In this document: piece by piece, positions 23,128-34,406 of the stretch | How the letters are laid out: each line of letters begins with the position of its first letter | How positions within the stretch are numbered: position 1 is the stretch's first letter | Assembly (NCBI GenBank): GCA_030576275.1 | Contig: JALIBN010000012.1 | Span: 1-64,000, forward strand | Direction of reading: 5' to 3' | Length of the DNA stretch: 64,000 nucleotides | DNA from: Pseudomonadota bacterium | GTDB lineage: Bacteria > Pseudomonadota > Gammaproteobacteria > Nitrosococcales > Methylophagaceae | Made by a program: the position numbers and the translations under genes | The notes under the pieces: model-generated | Told to the model about the DNA's origin: nothing | What the model saw: only the letters and a program-made list of their open reading frames with translations | Databases searched by the model: none

Positions 23128-23997
23128 TTATGACTTCTTTTTTTTGAAGCCTTCAGTTAAATGTAACTTTAGTGGCGAGATATTATACCCTTTTGCCACA
23201 AATCCTTGCCATGATTCTGGCAAGTCATCCATTATTTTTTGCGCTTGCTGTTGACTGTTAACAGCAACAAAAACACATCCTCCCGTCCCAGTCATTCTTG
23301 CTTGGCCGTACTGCGCTAACCAAGATAATGATTCGGCCACAGCTGGATAATGGTCTTTCACTACATCTTCACAGACATTTCTGCCTTCCCCCGAAAGGAA
23401 GCGCGATATTGTGATTGGTTCACAGTCTCTCGTCAACTCCGTTGTAGAAAATATTTCACTAGTTGACACCTGACATGGCGGGACAATGACCATATACCAG
23501 GGCTCAACTGGTGAAATCGGACTTAATTTTTCACCCACGCCTTCAGCCCAAGCAGCCTGACCATGAATAAAAACGGGAACATCTGCGCCTAATTCCAAGC
23601 CAATTCTCGCTAATTCATCATTTGATAACTGACAATCCCATAGCTGATTAAGCGCGACTAATGTGGTGGCGGCATTGGAGCTTCCACCGCCTAAACCACC
23701 ACCCATAGGTAGACGTTTATTTAAAGAAATTAGGGCGCCTTTAGTAATGCCCGCATGTTGCTGTAATGCCCTTGCCGCGCGAACGATTAAATTACTATCA
23801 TGCTCAACGCCCTCTATTTGCGTCAATAATTGAATATTGGGCGTATGAGTAGGCTCAAAAGACAAGGTATCGCCATAATCTAAAAACTGAAATACCGTTT
23901 GTAACTCATGATAGCCATCACTGCGGCGGCAGGTAATATGCAAAAAAAGATTTAATTTTGCAGGTGATGGCCAAGCGGTCACTCGATATGATTCCAT
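23128..23997 (-). CDS. ispE: 4-diphosphocytidyl-2-C-methyl-D-erythritol kinase IspE
   Basis: GHMP-family kinase of the MEP isoprenoid pathway. It phosphorylates the 2-hydroxyl of CDP-ME. In 289 residues: WPSPAKLNLFL with catalytic-site Lys14, the ATP loop PMGGGLGGGSSNAA (97-110), and the C-terminal RMTGTGGCVFVAV. The start overlaps lolB by 19 bases, so the two are translationally coupled. Confidence 0.96.
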   Translation of the reverse strand: MESYRVTAWPSPAKLNLFLHITCRRSDGYHELQTVFQFLDYGDTLSFEPTHTPNIQLLTQIEGVEHDSNLIVRAARALQQHAGITKGALISLNKRLPMGGGLGGGSSNAATTLVALNQLWDCQLSNDELARIGLELGADVPVFIHGQAAWAEGVGEKLSPISPVEPWYMVIVPPCQVSTSEIFSTTELTRDCEPITISRFLSGEGRNVCEDVVKDHYPAVAESLSWLAQYGQARMTGTGGCVFVAVNSQQQAQKIMDDLPESWQGFVAKGYNISPLKLHLTEGFKKKKS

Positions 23998-24590
23998 CTG
24001 GTAACAGCGAGTCGAAGACTAAGATCTTGATTCTTAATAAAGATCTTAGTGGGCAGAGAATAGTTTCCAAAGGGCACATATTTTAATAAGCTAATATCCC
24101 AGTCTTGCTGAACAAGATGCGTTACTTGCCCTTGCGCATCTAACTCTAATCGATCAACTTTGATTGAAGAATATGGAATTCCGCGCACCCAATCTCGTAA
24201 TGCACTAACGGGTAGCTGGATGCCAAGGGCTTCTTTTATTAATACTTCGGGATCAGTCGCTGATATTTTCTGGCCATTGGTCATGGTTAACACCGCTTGA
24301 CGGTCATCACCATCAAGGGTGACGCCCCCTTGAGAAAAAGGGCCTTCTATCTTGATTTGATAAGCACCGTGGTTTTCTTGCCAACGTAAGCCGGCATTCC
24401 ACCCTTCTTTGCCTTGTGTAATCGCTGTGCGTCCTTGTAGTTGCCACTGATCAAACTTAACTAAAGCCTTATGCCGCAACTGCCATAATAAATCGGGCTC
24501 ACTGGCTGGTCGTTGTTGCCAGAGAGGTGCGCAGGCTGTAGCAATCAACGAGAGAGCAATAACGGCCACTAATCTCATTAATAATCTCAC
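23979..24590 (-). CDS. lolB: Outer-membrane lipoprotein LolB
   Basis: Receives lipoproteins from periplasmic LolA and inserts them in the outer membrane. The 203-residue precursor has a lipoprotein signal with lipobox IATAC (Cys20) and the LolB fold with WQLQGRTAI, GWNAGLRW and PVSALRDWVRG. It overlaps the upstream TPR gene by 4 bases (ATGA) and ispE by 19 bases. This three-gene coupling is standard in the group. Confidence 0.93.
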   Translation of the reverse strand: MRLLMRLVAVIALSLIATACAPLWQQRPASEPDLLWQLRHKALVKFDQWQLQGRTAITQGKEGWNAGLRWQENHGAYQIKIEGPFSQGGVTLDGDDRQAVLTMTNGQKISATDPEVLIKEALGIQLPVSALRDWVRGIPYSSIKVDRLELDAQGQVTHLVQQDWDISLLKYVPFGNYSLPTKIFIKNQDLSLRLAVTRWNHIE

Positions 24591-26347
24591 AGGCCAAATC
24601 GAGACATCGTATTTAAGATCAGCTTATTGGTAGCATCTTTTTTCAAGCCATCATTCCACGCTTTTTTTGCTTCTAAGTATTTGCCTTGTTGCCATAAAAT
24701 CTCACCTAAATGAGCTAAAAACTCTGGATCGGCTTGAATTGCAACAGCCTGTTTGATAAGCAGTTCTGCTTGAACCAAATCGCCTAAATGATAATGCGCC
24801 CAGGCCAAGCTATCCAAATAAAAAGCATCATTCGGGCTTAGCTCAACCGCTTTACTTATCAATACTAGCGCTTCTTGATGACGGTCTGTTCGATCAGTCA
24901 AGGTGTAACCTAGCGCATTTAAGGCATGACTATTGTTAGGCTCTTTTTCTAAAATAGCGCGTAGGTCCTCTTCCAAAACACTTAAATAATTCAGTGGCTC
25001 GGCAACCATAGCTCGCCCATAAAGCAATTCTGTTTGTCCTGGAAATTGCTTTATGGCCTCGTTGTATAAATCAAATGCCGCTTGATCTTGAGCACGCTCT
25101 CTTAAAAATGCTGTTTCAAATAAGTAATATTGTAGCGCTTTGGTTGGCTGTTCTTTGCGTAGTAATTGTAAGTGCAACCTAACCTTATTCATTTGACCGC
25201 TATCCGCTAATAGATTGATATAGCTCGACTGAGCAGCCTCAAAACGTGGACTATCTGCAGGTACAGATTCAAACCAAATCATTGCGGATTCATTGTTATG
25301 ATTTATTTCTTCTGCCAAACCCATGAAATACGACGCTTGTTTGCCGTTATCTCCTAATGCGATCAATTGACTGAAGTAACGCTTAGCCTCTATGCCTTCT
25401 TGCTCTTGAATGGCTATTAAACCTAAGGCAAAGATAACTTCTTCGTTCTCTGGAAAGTCACTATTAAGCTGCAAAAATATAGTGCGAGCCTCGGCCGTTT
25501 TATTATTTTCACCCAGTAGTTTTGCATACGAGAAACGTATATTTTCACTAGCGTCTTTATGGGTGGCCAGTTTTTTCAGCAAGGCAATGGCCGTTGTTCC
25601 TTTGCCCATTCTTTGTAATATTTCTGCTTTTAAAATAAGCGCGTCTTCGCGCGTAGATTGTTCTTCGAGCACTTTATCAGCATGAAGTAGCGCACTATCG
25701 TAATGCTTATAAAATGCCGCCATCCGCGCATAAGCAAAAACGGCTTCCGGTTCATTATCTTTATAGGCTTTTAATTGCTCCAGCACACTTATTGCTTGTT
25801 CTGGTTGTGCAAGTTCAATCAAAGTTTCAGACACCCGCGCCAAATAAGTTTGCGATTGTTCAGGAGCCAACGCTAATGCCGTATTTACATCTTTGATAAT
25901 GCCATCATAATCACCTTTCAACACTAGAAAAGGCACTTGCATGATATAAATATCGGCATTAGTCGGATCAACCTCAATCCACCTCTTTAATGCGCGATTG
26001 ATTCGCGGTTGACTACGGGTGAAATTGGCAATTTGTGTTGCGCGCGCAGCCACTGCGGGAGAATCAACTAGATTTGCCGCATTGTTATACAGGTCTGCCG
26101 CTATGCCTATCTCCCCCCTTTGACCCGCTATCTCAGCTGTCAAAATATCATAGACCAGCTCTGCACTTAACGGTAAGGAGGGCTGGTCTATGGGTAATTC
26201 TTCTGTAGGAGCGAGTTGCGGCGACGCGACTTCTATTGGTTGAGCAGGCGTAACAGCGCACGCTACCAATAATACTGATGAAGCGAAAACCACGCTTCGT
26301 TGAAAAGATGACACTGAACGAAGCCAATGCAATGATAATAAATCCAT
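24587..26347 (-). CDS. TPR-repeat lipoprotein
   Basis: About 586 residues of tetratricopeptide repeats with a lipoprotein signal: hydrophobic segment VVFASSVLLVACA, lipobox LVAC. Repeats of the 34-residue type are visible from about residue 60 to the end, for example LNALGYTLTDRTDRHQEALV and LDSLAWAHYHLGDLVQAELL. TPR lipoproteins immediately upstream of lolB are common in Pseudomonas and relatives; they are thought to scaffold envelope complexes, but no precise role is known. ATG at 26347 gives the signal peptide; the frame stays open to 26401 without support. Divergent hemA starts 126 bases away. Confidence 0.88.
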   Translation of the reverse strand: MDLLSLHWLRSVSSFQRSVVFASSVLLVACAVTPAQPIEVASPQLAPTEELPIDQPSLPLSAELVYDILTAEIAGQRGEIGIAADLYNNAANLVDSPAVAARATQIANFTRSQPRINRALKRWIEVDPTNADIYIMQVPFLVLKGDYDGIIKDVNTALALAPEQSQTYLARVSETLIELAQPEQAISVLEQLKAYKDNEPEAVFAYARMAAFYKHYDSALLHADKVLEEQSTREDALILKAEILQRMGKGTTAIALLKKLATHKDASENIRFSYAKLLGENNKTAEARTIFLQLNSDFPENEEVIFALGLIAIQEQEGIEAKRYFSQLIALGDNGKQASYFMGLAEEINHNNESAMIWFESVPADSPRFEAAQSSYINLLADSGQMNKVRLHLQLLRKEQPTKALQYYLFETAFLRERAQDQAAFDLYNEAIKQFPGQTELLYGRAMVAEPLNYLSVLEEDLRAILEKEPNNSHALNALGYTLTDRTDRHQEALVLISKAVELSPNDAFYLDSLAWAHYHLGDLVQAELLIKQAVAIQADPEFLAHLGEILWQQGKYLEAKKAWNDGLKKDATNKLILNTMSRFGL

Positions 26348-26472
26348 AATAAAACAACCTGAACGATTGATTTTGGTAGAATGGCACATTGATTTAAACA
26401 ATCTGCCCCCAAAATATTAATTAACGGTTGTAGAGTTTACCAGCATTTAACGATGACTTATCACCAAAAAAT

Positions 26473-27728
26473 ATGCAATTTGTAACCTACGGCATCAACC
26501 ACAACACTGCACCTGTAAGCATTCGTGAAAATATTGCGTTTAATGCCGATGTGCTACCTGCGGCCCTAGCTTCGCTCAAACAGCAGCCTTATGTCCTTGA
26601 AGCGGTCATTTTGTCGACCTGTAACCGCACTGAAATTTATTGTTATATTGATGATGATTGCCAGTTTCTTATTAATAAGTGGTTGCATGAGTTTCATTTA
26701 CAAGCGGAAGATTCATTAAACGAACATCTGTATTGCCATCAAGGAAACGACGCGATGCGACATTTATTACGTGTTGCCTGCGGCCTAGATTCGATGGTAC
26801 TGGGTGAATCACAAATTCTCGGACAGATTAAAACCGCTTATAGTGATGCGCTTAACGCTGAAACATTAGGCAAAATGTTAGGGAGATTATTTCAACATGC
26901 ATTTACCGTTGCCAAACAAGTCCGCACCGATACTGCGATTGGTGATAGCCCTGTATCTGTCGCCTTTGCAGCCGTCAGCCTCGCCAAACAAATTTTCACT
27001 AATTTAGCAGATTCCACAGCATTATTAATTGGCGCTGGTGAAACTATTGAATTAGTAGCCCGTCACCTGCATGATAACGGAGTTGGTCGTATTATTATCG
27101 CCAACCGTACAATCGAGCGCGCCCACGATTTAGCAAAGCAGCTTGGTGGTTATGCTATTAGTTTAAGTGAAATGCCAAACCACTTAGCCGAGGCAGATAT
27201 TGTAATTAGCTCAACAGCAAGTCAACTGCCGATACTAGGTAAAGGCACGGTTGAACGAGCACTAAAAAAACGCAAACGCCGACCTATCTTTATGGTCGAT
27301 ATTGCCGTGCCGCGTGACATCGAGCCTGAAGTGGGTAATTTAGAGGATATCTATCTTTATTGTGTTGATGATTTACAGGGCATCATTGAAGAAAACCTGC
27401 AATCGCGACGCGAAGCGGCAGTGCAAGCAGAAGAAATTATCGATAATCAAGTCGAACACTTCCTTGCTTGGTTACGCACACAAGATGCGGTACCAGTAAT
27501 TAGAGCCATTCGTGAAAAAGCTGAGCTCGAAAGTGAACACTTACTTGAAAAAGCTAAAAAACAACTAGAACAAGGTCTACCCGTTGAGGCCGTATTAAAT
27601 GATCTGGCTAGAACACTAACCAATAAGTTATTACATGAGCCAAGTAGACAGCTACGTCAATCGGGCTTTGATACCGACAACAATTTAATTGAAGCAGCGC
27701 GTAGCCTCTTCAATATTAAGGATTTACC

Positions 27729-27732
<4 letters not shown>
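26473..27732 (+). CDS. hemA: Glutamyl-tRNA reductase HemA
   Basis: First committed step of C5-pathway tetrapyrrole synthesis: reduces Glu-tRNA to glutamate-1-semialdehyde using NADPH. In 419 residues: [14 protein letters not shown] at the N-terminus, [10 protein letters not shown] with catalytic Cys50, [15 protein letters not shown], the NADPH loop [15 protein letters not shown], and the C-terminal dimerisation helix. The stop overlaps the prfA GTG by 4 bases (GTGA). It lies far from hemE in this window but serves the same pathway. Confidence 0.97.
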
Positions 27733-28823
<1,091 letters not shown>

Positions 28824-28870
28824 CCTCTAACATGATTGCATGTTAATTAGATTCGAATTAAGGAGACCTC

Positions 28871-29374
28871 GTGGCTGTTAAAGAACAACTATCCCAACAA
28901 GACTATGTCCAAAAATGTAAAAAAGCAGCTGAGCAAGGTCATATCATTGCACAAAATACCTTAGGCTTTCTTTATCTCAACGGTCAAGGCGTTAATAAAG
29001 ATTATACCGAAGCTGTAAAATGGTATCGCCGCGCCGCTGAACAGGATTATGACGTGGCCCAGTTCAATCTTGCCATCATGTATAAACTGGGCAATGGTAT
29101 TGAACAAAATCATACACAAGCCCTAAAATGGATGACTCTCGCTGCAGTACAAGGACATGCTGATGCACAAAGCAATCTTGGTAATATGTATTACCAAGGT
29201 TTAGCAGTGATGCAGGATTATGTGATGGCCTATAAGTGGTGGTTACTGGCTGAAAACAATGGTTGCAAGGATCTTGACCACAACAAAAAAGAGTTATTGA
29301 AAAAAATGCAGCCATCTCAAATCAATGATGCTGAACAATTAGCCCAAGAGTGGATACAACAACATGATAAATAA
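28871..29374 (+). CDS. Sel1-repeat (TPR-like) protein
   Basis: A 167-residue protein with three clear Sel1-like repeats: AQNTLGFLYLNGQGVNKDY, AQFNLAIMYKLGNGIEQNH, and AQSNLGNMYYQGLAVMQDY, each followed by A-KW-x-x-AA type helices. No signal peptide is visible, so it is probably cytoplasmic. Start is GTG at 28871 with a strong AAGGAG seven bases upstream. Sel1 repeats mediate protein contacts; no partner is suggested by context, since it occupies the place where prmC often lies. Confidence 0.85.
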   Translation: MAVKEQLSQQDYVQKCKKAAEQGHIIAQNTLGFLYLNGQGVNKDYTEAVKWYRRAAEQDYDVAQFNLAIMYKLGNGIEQNHTQALKWMTLAAVQGHADAQSNLGNMYYQGLAVMQDYVMAYKWWLLAENNGCKDLDHNKKELLKKMQPSQINDAEQLAQEWIQQHDK

Positions 29375-29457
29375 ACTCGACTCTCTTTTTACTACGACAT
29401 CACATCTAACTATTTAGACTAAGTTCTATAATTGGTTCCTCAAACTATAGGCATAAT

Positions 29458-30312
29458 ATGAAAACACCCAATCGACTCCAGCCCTTGGTAGATGATGGCT
29501 TAGTAGATGAAGTCATTCGCCGCTTAATGAGCGGCAAAGAAGCAGATGTCTATGTTGTGCGCTGCGGTAATGATATCCGTTGCGCTAAAGTCTATAAAGA
29601 AGCGGCAAAGCGTAATTTCAAACAGGCAGTGCAATACCAAGAAGGTCGTAAAGTACGTAATAGTCGCCGAGCCCGTGCGATGGAAAAAGGTTCTAAATTT
29701 GGTCGAAAGCAACAAGAAGAAACGTGGCAAAATGCTGAAGTAGATGCGCTATATCTGTTAGCGGGTGCAGGAGTTCGCGTACCACAACCCTATGATTGCT
29801 TAAATGGCGTGTTGATTATGGAGCTAATCACCGATGAGTCGGGTGAAGTTGCACCACGATTGAATGATGTCTCTATGTCAGCCGAACAAGCGGTAGAAGA
29901 TCATGCTTTAGTCATGCGTGATGTAGTTCGCATGCTTTGTGCTGGCGTGGTTCATGGTGATCTATCGGAATTTAATGTACTGGTAGACGAATATGGTCCG
30001 GTGATTATTGATCTTCCACAGGCCGTTGATGCCGCAGCAAATAATAATGCTCAAGCCATGTTAACGCGTGACGTTAATAATATGGCTCGCTACTACAGTC
30101 AGTTCGCGCCCGAACTTATTAACACTCAATATGCTAAAGAAATCTGGGCATTATATGAAGATGGCAAATTAACACCCGATGTCGAATTAACAGGCCTTTA
30201 TGCAGAAAGTACTGAAGTAGCAGATGTTGATGCTGTGATGTTAGAAATCCAATCTATCTTAGCCGAAGAAGATGAGAAACAAGCACGCTTGCGTGAAGCG
30301 GATGAATCTTAA
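29458..30312 (+). CDS. RIO1-family serine protein kinase (PA4780-like)
   Basis: An atypical protein kinase of 284 residues. Visible: Lys44 in CAKVYKE (ATP anchor), GRKVRNSRRARAMEKGSKFG as in RIO kinases, catalytic loop HGDLSEFN (His166-Asp168) and metal-binding Asp185 in VIIDLPQ. The RIO-type lack of classical activation-loop elements fits. Relatives occur widely in gammaproteobacteria without a settled substrate. The gene is convergent with the next, only 6 bases from its stop, and appears to be monocistronic. Confidence 0.88.
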   Translation: MKTPNRLQPLVDDGLVDEVIRRLMSGKEADVYVVRCGNDIRCAKVYKEAAKRNFKQAVQYQEGRKVRNSRRARAMEKGSKFGRKQQEETWQNAEVDALYLLAGAGVRVPQPYDCLNGVLIMELITDESGEVAPRLNDVSMSAEQAVEDHALVMRDVVRMLCAGVVHGDLSEFNVLVDEYGPVIIDLPQAVDAAANNNAQAMLTRDVNNMARYYSQFAPELINTQYAKEIWALYEDGKLTPDVELTGLYAESTEVADVDAVMLEIQSILAEEDEKQARLREADES

Positions 30313-30318
30313 AACTGT

Positions 30319-30855
30319 CTATTTGAAAAAAGGTGTCTCGCATTGTGTGCAGACATAATCAAATCCAGCGGTAAATTGATGATATGTTGATTGCAGACAG
30401 CTACTGCATTGACAAAAATTGTCGGCTTCAGAACTATCACTAATGGCCGTATCAACTAAAACTTGGCGTGCGATAAAAAACTCGGCAATCGCTTGTTTCA
30501 TCATGGCAGTAGATTGGGTATCGCGATCAAACTGCACTAAGGCTTCTTGTAATAATTCAATTTGGTCAGACATAAGCTGAATCAACTTGCCGACGTCTAA
30601 GACCTTAAGTGCTTGCTGATGTTGTATGGCATCAACGATAAGCGTATTTTGAGGATCAATCGTCGAAACACATTTCAAAGCGATGACGGTATGTAAGTTG
30701 ATAAACAGCTCATCAAGTGATGCTGCTAACGCTTCCGGCATCGACTCAATATCACCTATTGGCATAGTGACTTGCAGTGTCCGAATCTCATTTTCTATAG
30801 CCTCAATCTGCTGATCATAATGCAGATTTTGTTCGGCGTGATTAATAAAGCTCAT
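30319..30855 (-). CDS. Hypothetical protein with C-terminal zinc ribbon
   Basis: A 178-residue protein not recognised by name. Most of it is helical with repeated short charged segments and could be coiled (residues 10-130). The C-terminus has four cysteines, CQCSSCLQST and YVCTQCETPFFK, plus an extra Cys, arranged as a CxxC pair about 16 residues from a second CxxC, which suggests a zinc ribbon. It sits tail to tail with the RIO-kinase gene. Its start at 30855 precedes a gap of about 100 bases to the next gene. Confidence 0.6.
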   Translation of the reverse strand: MSFINHAEQNLHYDQQIEAIENEIRTLQVTMPIGDIESMPEALAASLDELFINLHTVIALKCVSTIDPQNTLIVDAIQHQQALKVLDVGKLIQLMSDQIELLQEALVQFDRDTQSTAMMKQAIAEFFIARQVLVDTAISDSSEADNFCQCSSCLQSTYHQFTAGFDYVCTQCETPFFK

Positions 30856-30961
30856 TATTGCTTATTCCTGTGCCAATTAATACAAGCCCTTCTACAACCG
30901 TTAGGAAACGTTGTCAACACCATTAACATCGCAGTCTAAAACCGCTTTAACATAAGGTAGC

Positions 30962-32617
30962 TTATACCGGTTTAGTACCTAGAATATCCAAGGCCACTGC
31001 TTGAGCGACTTTAATACCATCGATCGCCGCAGAGAAAATACCACCAGCGTAACCTGCACCCTCTCCTGCAGGATATAAACCACGGGTATTAATGCTTTGG
31101 AAATTTTTACCACGTTGGATACAAATAGGCGCCGATGTGCGTGTTTCTACACCCGTCAAAATAGCATCCGCCATTGCAAAGCCTCTGATCTTGTCATCAA
31201 ACTTCGGAATCGCTTCACGAATGGCTGCAATAGCATATGACGGTAAAACTTGAGTTAAATCGCCCAAGGCTACACCTGGTTTATAAGAAGGGGTCACAGT
31301 ACCCAATTCTGTTGAAGGCTTGTTTTTCAAAAAATCACCGACTAATTGAGCTGGTGCCATGAAGTTACCGCCACCCACTTCATAGGCTAATTTTTCTAAG
31401 TCACGCTGCAAATCAATACCCGCTAATGGGTAACCAGGGAAATCAACTTCAGGGTCAATACCCACCACAATTGCCGCATTGGCATTACGTTCATTACGTG
31501 AATACTGTGACATTCCATTAGTGACTACTCCGCCCTCTTCTGATGAAGCTGCTACTACAGTTCCTCCAGGACACATGCAAAAGCTATAAACACTACGGCC
31601 ATTTTTACAATGGTGAACTAATGAATAATCGGCGGCACCTAAAATAGGGTTACCAGCTTCTTCACCATAACGCGCCTTATCAATCACCGACTGCGGATGC
31701 TCAATACGGAAACCAATCGAAAATGATTTTGGTTCGATAAATACACCATATTCTAATAACATTTCGAAGGTATCACGCGCACTATGGCCAACCGCTAAGA
31801 TAATATGCTCGCCCTGCAATGTTTCTCCATTACTCAGGGTTACACCAGTAATTTTGCCGCTGTTATTAGGCGTGTCACCATCGAGCTCTCGCTGAATGCT
31901 TTCTACTTTACTCTCAAAACGAATTTCACCGCCAAGGCTAATAATTTCGTTACGCATATTTTCGACCATTTTAACCAGCTTGAAGGTACCAATATGCGGC
32001 TTGCTGACCATTAGAATTTCTTCTGGTGCGCCGGCCTTAACAAATTCGTTTAATACTTTACGGCCTAAAAATTGTTTATCTTTAACCTGACTATAGAGTT
32101 TTCCGTCAGAAAACGTACCTGCGCCACCCTCACCGAACTGAACATTGGATTCTGTTTTTAACTTACCATTTTTCCAAAAATCCCAAGTGTCTTGTGTACG
32201 CGGCTTAACGGCTTGGCCACGCTCTAAGACAATCGGCTTTAAACCCATTTGCGCTAATACTAAGGCGGCTAAGATGCCGCAAGGTCCAAAACCAATAATA
32301 ATAGGACGCTCTTGGTTCTCTGCAGGAAAATCAGCAGGCGCTTGTGCCACAAACTTGTATGACGTGTCAGGGGTCACGTTGACGAAAGATTGCTTGGCAA
32401 ACTTTTCCAATACTGCCTTTTCATTCTCATCTGATAACGTCACATCCAAATGATAGATCAGCAGGATATTTGATTTTTTCCGTGCATCATAACTACGCTT
32501 AAAGATAGAAAAGCTCAGCAATTCATCCCTTTTAATGCCGAGGGTTTCGACGATGGCTGCAGGCAGTTCATCTTCTGTGTGATGTAGCGGTAATTTAACT
32601 TCAGTGAGTCGTAACAT
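30962..32617 (-). CDS. FAD-dependent oxidoreductase (COG2509-type)
   Basis: A 551-residue flavoprotein. A N-terminal domain of about 100 residues precedes the FAD fold IIIGFGPCGILAALVLAQMG; further motifs are FGEGGAGTFSDGKL, VGHSARDTFEMLL, FSIGFRIEHPQ and the C-terminal GLYPAGEGAGYAGGI, all typical of the uncharacterised dehydrogenase group COG2509. Reaction and substrate are unknown. It stands alone on the minus strand, 89 bases after a second FAD enzyme of a different family. Confidence 0.88.
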   Translation of the reverse strand: MLRLTEVKLPLHHTEDELPAAIVETLGIKRDELLSFSIFKRSYDARKKSNILLIYHLDVTLSDENEKAVLEKFAKQSFVNVTPDTSYKFVAQAPADFPAENQERPIIIGFGPCGILAALVLAQMGLKPIVLERGQAVKPRTQDTWDFWKNGKLKTESNVQFGEGGAGTFSDGKLYSQVKDKQFLGRKVLNEFVKAGAPEEILMVSKPHIGTFKLVKMVENMRNEIISLGGEIRFESKVESIQRELDGDTPNNSGKITGVTLSNGETLQGEHIILAVGHSARDTFEMLLEYGVFIEPKSFSIGFRIEHPQSVIDKARYGEEAGNPILGAADYSLVHHCKNGRSVYSFCMCPGGTVVAASSEEGGVVTNGMSQYSRNERNANAAIVVGIDPEVDFPGYPLAGIDLQRDLEKLAYEVGGGNFMAPAQLVGDFLKNKPSTELGTVTPSYKPGVALGDLTQVLPSYAIAAIREAIPKFDDKIRGFAMADAILTGVETRTSAPICIQRGKNFQSINTRGLYPAGEGAGYAGGIFSAAIDGIKVAQAVALDILGTKPV

Positions 32618-32706
32618 GATTGTGTCGCTTGCTTATAAGTGAAAAGTTTTAATTGCGCAATTTTAACATGGCTAGACAGATGTCGTATTTATATAGCAAC
32701 CAATGG

Positions 32707-33966
32707 TTAAACAAATAAGCCTGCACTGTAACCGGAGGACCATGCCCATTGAAAATTATAGCCGCCTAGATGACCAGTGACATCAAGCACTTCGCCGATA
32801 AAATAAAGCCCTGCTTGTTGCTTGACCTCCATCGTTTTCGAACTAATGCCGTCAGTATCAACGCCGCCCAAAGTGACTTCTGCCGTACGATAACCTTCAG
32901 TCGCCGAGGGTTTTACTATCCAATTATTAATATGCTCACCAATCGTTATTAATTGTTTATCGTTGAATTCGGCCAATGCTAGGTTTGAAGATCCAGCCCA
33001 CCACAAAGTTTGTAATTCATTAACTAGAGTCTTAGACAATTTATGACCTAAAATGGTTTTTAACAAACTTTTGCCATGTTGCTGTTTCACTTCAAGTAAC
33101 CATTTTGCCGCATCAAGATAAGGCATTAAATTGATCGCCACCTCATCGCCCGGCGACCAGTAATTAGAGATTTGTAAAATAACTGGGCCACTGATTCCAC
33201 GATGGGTAAATAACATGTTTTCACTAAATTCTCGACCATTACAGCTCACGACAACTTCTAAAGCTAGTCCGGCTAAGCGCTCACAGACAAGCTTCATAGC
33301 ATCGCTAAACATAAAGGGAACTAAGCCTGCTTGTCGCTCAGTGAGGGCTAAAGAAAATTGCTTGGCAATGTCGTAACCAATTCCACTTCCGCCCAAAGAA
33401 GGAATCGACAGCGCGCCCGTTGCCACCACCAGCGACTGACATTCGATACTAAGTTTACTACTGGCCTGCGTAAAATTTAGACGATAACGATTGTGCTTAT
33501 GTTGAGTTTGATTTTTATTTGAATCTGACGAGTCATTAGTCGCTAATGATTTGATCGTGTTGATTTCACAATCCGTTTTAATCTCGACACCAGCTGACTC
33601 GCATTCCTCCAACAACATAGCCAAAATTTCTTTCGCCGAATTTTTACAGAATAACTGACTGTGTAGGCGCTCTTCATACTCGATGCCATAGCGTTCAACC
33701 ATGGCGATAAAATCCCACTGACTATAGCGTTTTAATGCCGCTTTACAAAAATGCGGGTTAGCTGAAATAAAATTATCCGCTTCAACAAAATGGTTGGTGA
33801 AATTACAGCGGCCACCACCTGACATTAAAATTTTCTTGCCTATCTTATTGGCTTTTTCCAGCACCAATACCCGTCGCCCACGTTGCGCAGCGGTAAACGC
33901 GCAAAGTAATCCCGATGCACCGGCACCTAAGATAATGACATCGTAATTCTTTGAAGATGATTTCAC
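32707..33966 (-). CDS. HI0933/YhiN-family FAD oxidoreductase
   Basis: A 419-residue flavoprotein of the HI0933-like family. The FAD motif VIILGAGASGLLCAFTAAQRG is followed by KKILMSGGGRCNFTN, a hallmark of this group; LVVATGALSIPSLGGSG, and the C-terminal VTLGGVDTDGISSKTME and LYFIGEVLDVTGHLGGYNFQWAWSSG complete it. The family has been named aminoacetone oxidase in some annotations, but the true reaction is unclear. Full length. Confidence 0.88.
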   Translation of the reverse strand: MKSSSKNYDVIILGAGASGLLCAFTAAQRGRRVLVLEKANKIGKKILMSGGGRCNFTNHFVEADNFISANPHFCKAALKRYSQWDFIAMVERYGIEYEERLHSQLFCKNSAKEILAMLLEECESAGVEIKTDCEINTIKSLATNDSSDSNKNQTQHKHNRYRLNFTQASSKLSIECQSLVVATGALSIPSLGGSGIGYDIAKQFSLALTERQAGLVPFMFSDAMKLVCERLAGLALEVVVSCNGREFSENMLFTHRGISGPVILQISNYWSPGDEVAINLMPYLDAAKWLLEVKQQHGKSLLKTILGHKLSKTLVNELQTLWWAGSSNLALAEFNDKQLITIGEHINNWIVKPSATEGYRTAEVTLGGVDTDGISSKTMEVKQQAGLYFIGEVLDVTGHLGGYNFQWAWSSGYSAGLFV

Positions 33967-34406
33967 TGAGACTTTATCCGAACATTATGAATATCACCGC
34001 GCCAAGCTGCTTAGCGAATATCACTTTATAATTGGTAAATCCTAAGGCTCAAACATTCGCCTCCCCAGACTTGGTGGGGCTTTATGGCTTCGTTAGATTG
34101 TATTACTCTTTAACGGATGGTTATGCCTAGGGTCGAGCTAAGGATCCCATCATTATGAGTGATGTTTCATTTAGTCTGATTCAGAATGGCGCCGGACTAA
34201 ACGTCCATGTATTCAATAATATACAGGTTACTGAATGAGATTTAAAGCTAGAAAGACTATGCTGAGTCACATATTATCCATGCTCAGAGTATAAAAACAT
34301 TCGACTCTTTTATGTAATTACTAGAGACTTCAGGACTCAACAATATCTTGCTTGAGTTGCGTCTACCTCTATTGTAGTAATCGATAAAATTTAGTTGGAA
34401 CAGAAT
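33967..34406. other. Intergenic region (about 440 bases) with a decayed tRNA-Met half
   Basis: No convincing coding frame. A short stem (CCCCA / TGGGG, 34072-34088, 7-base loop) lies in the left part and could weakly stop transcription. The main content is the degenerate tRNA-Met fragment at 34118-34165. The rest, up to the DUF815 gene start, shows nothing else that I can identify. Confidence 0.6.
34118..34165 (-). repeat. Degenerate copy of the 3' half of tRNA-Met
   Basis: These 48 bases align without gaps to 35470-35517 within tRNA-Met, 41 of 48 identical, in the same orientation. The last 20 bases, covering the anticodon arm, are identical; similarity stops at the 5' side of the anticodon stem. 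Arms no longer pair properly (mismatches in the T-arm and no matching acceptor 5' strand), so it is not a working tRNA. Together with the intact tRNA it forms a direct repeat 1352 bases apart, enclosing the DUF815 gene. Confidence 0.8.

Noticed and set aside
34118-34165. A second working tRNA-Met gene
   Set aside because: Only the 3' half is present and the T-arm has mismatches; there is no D-arm and no 5' acceptor strand.
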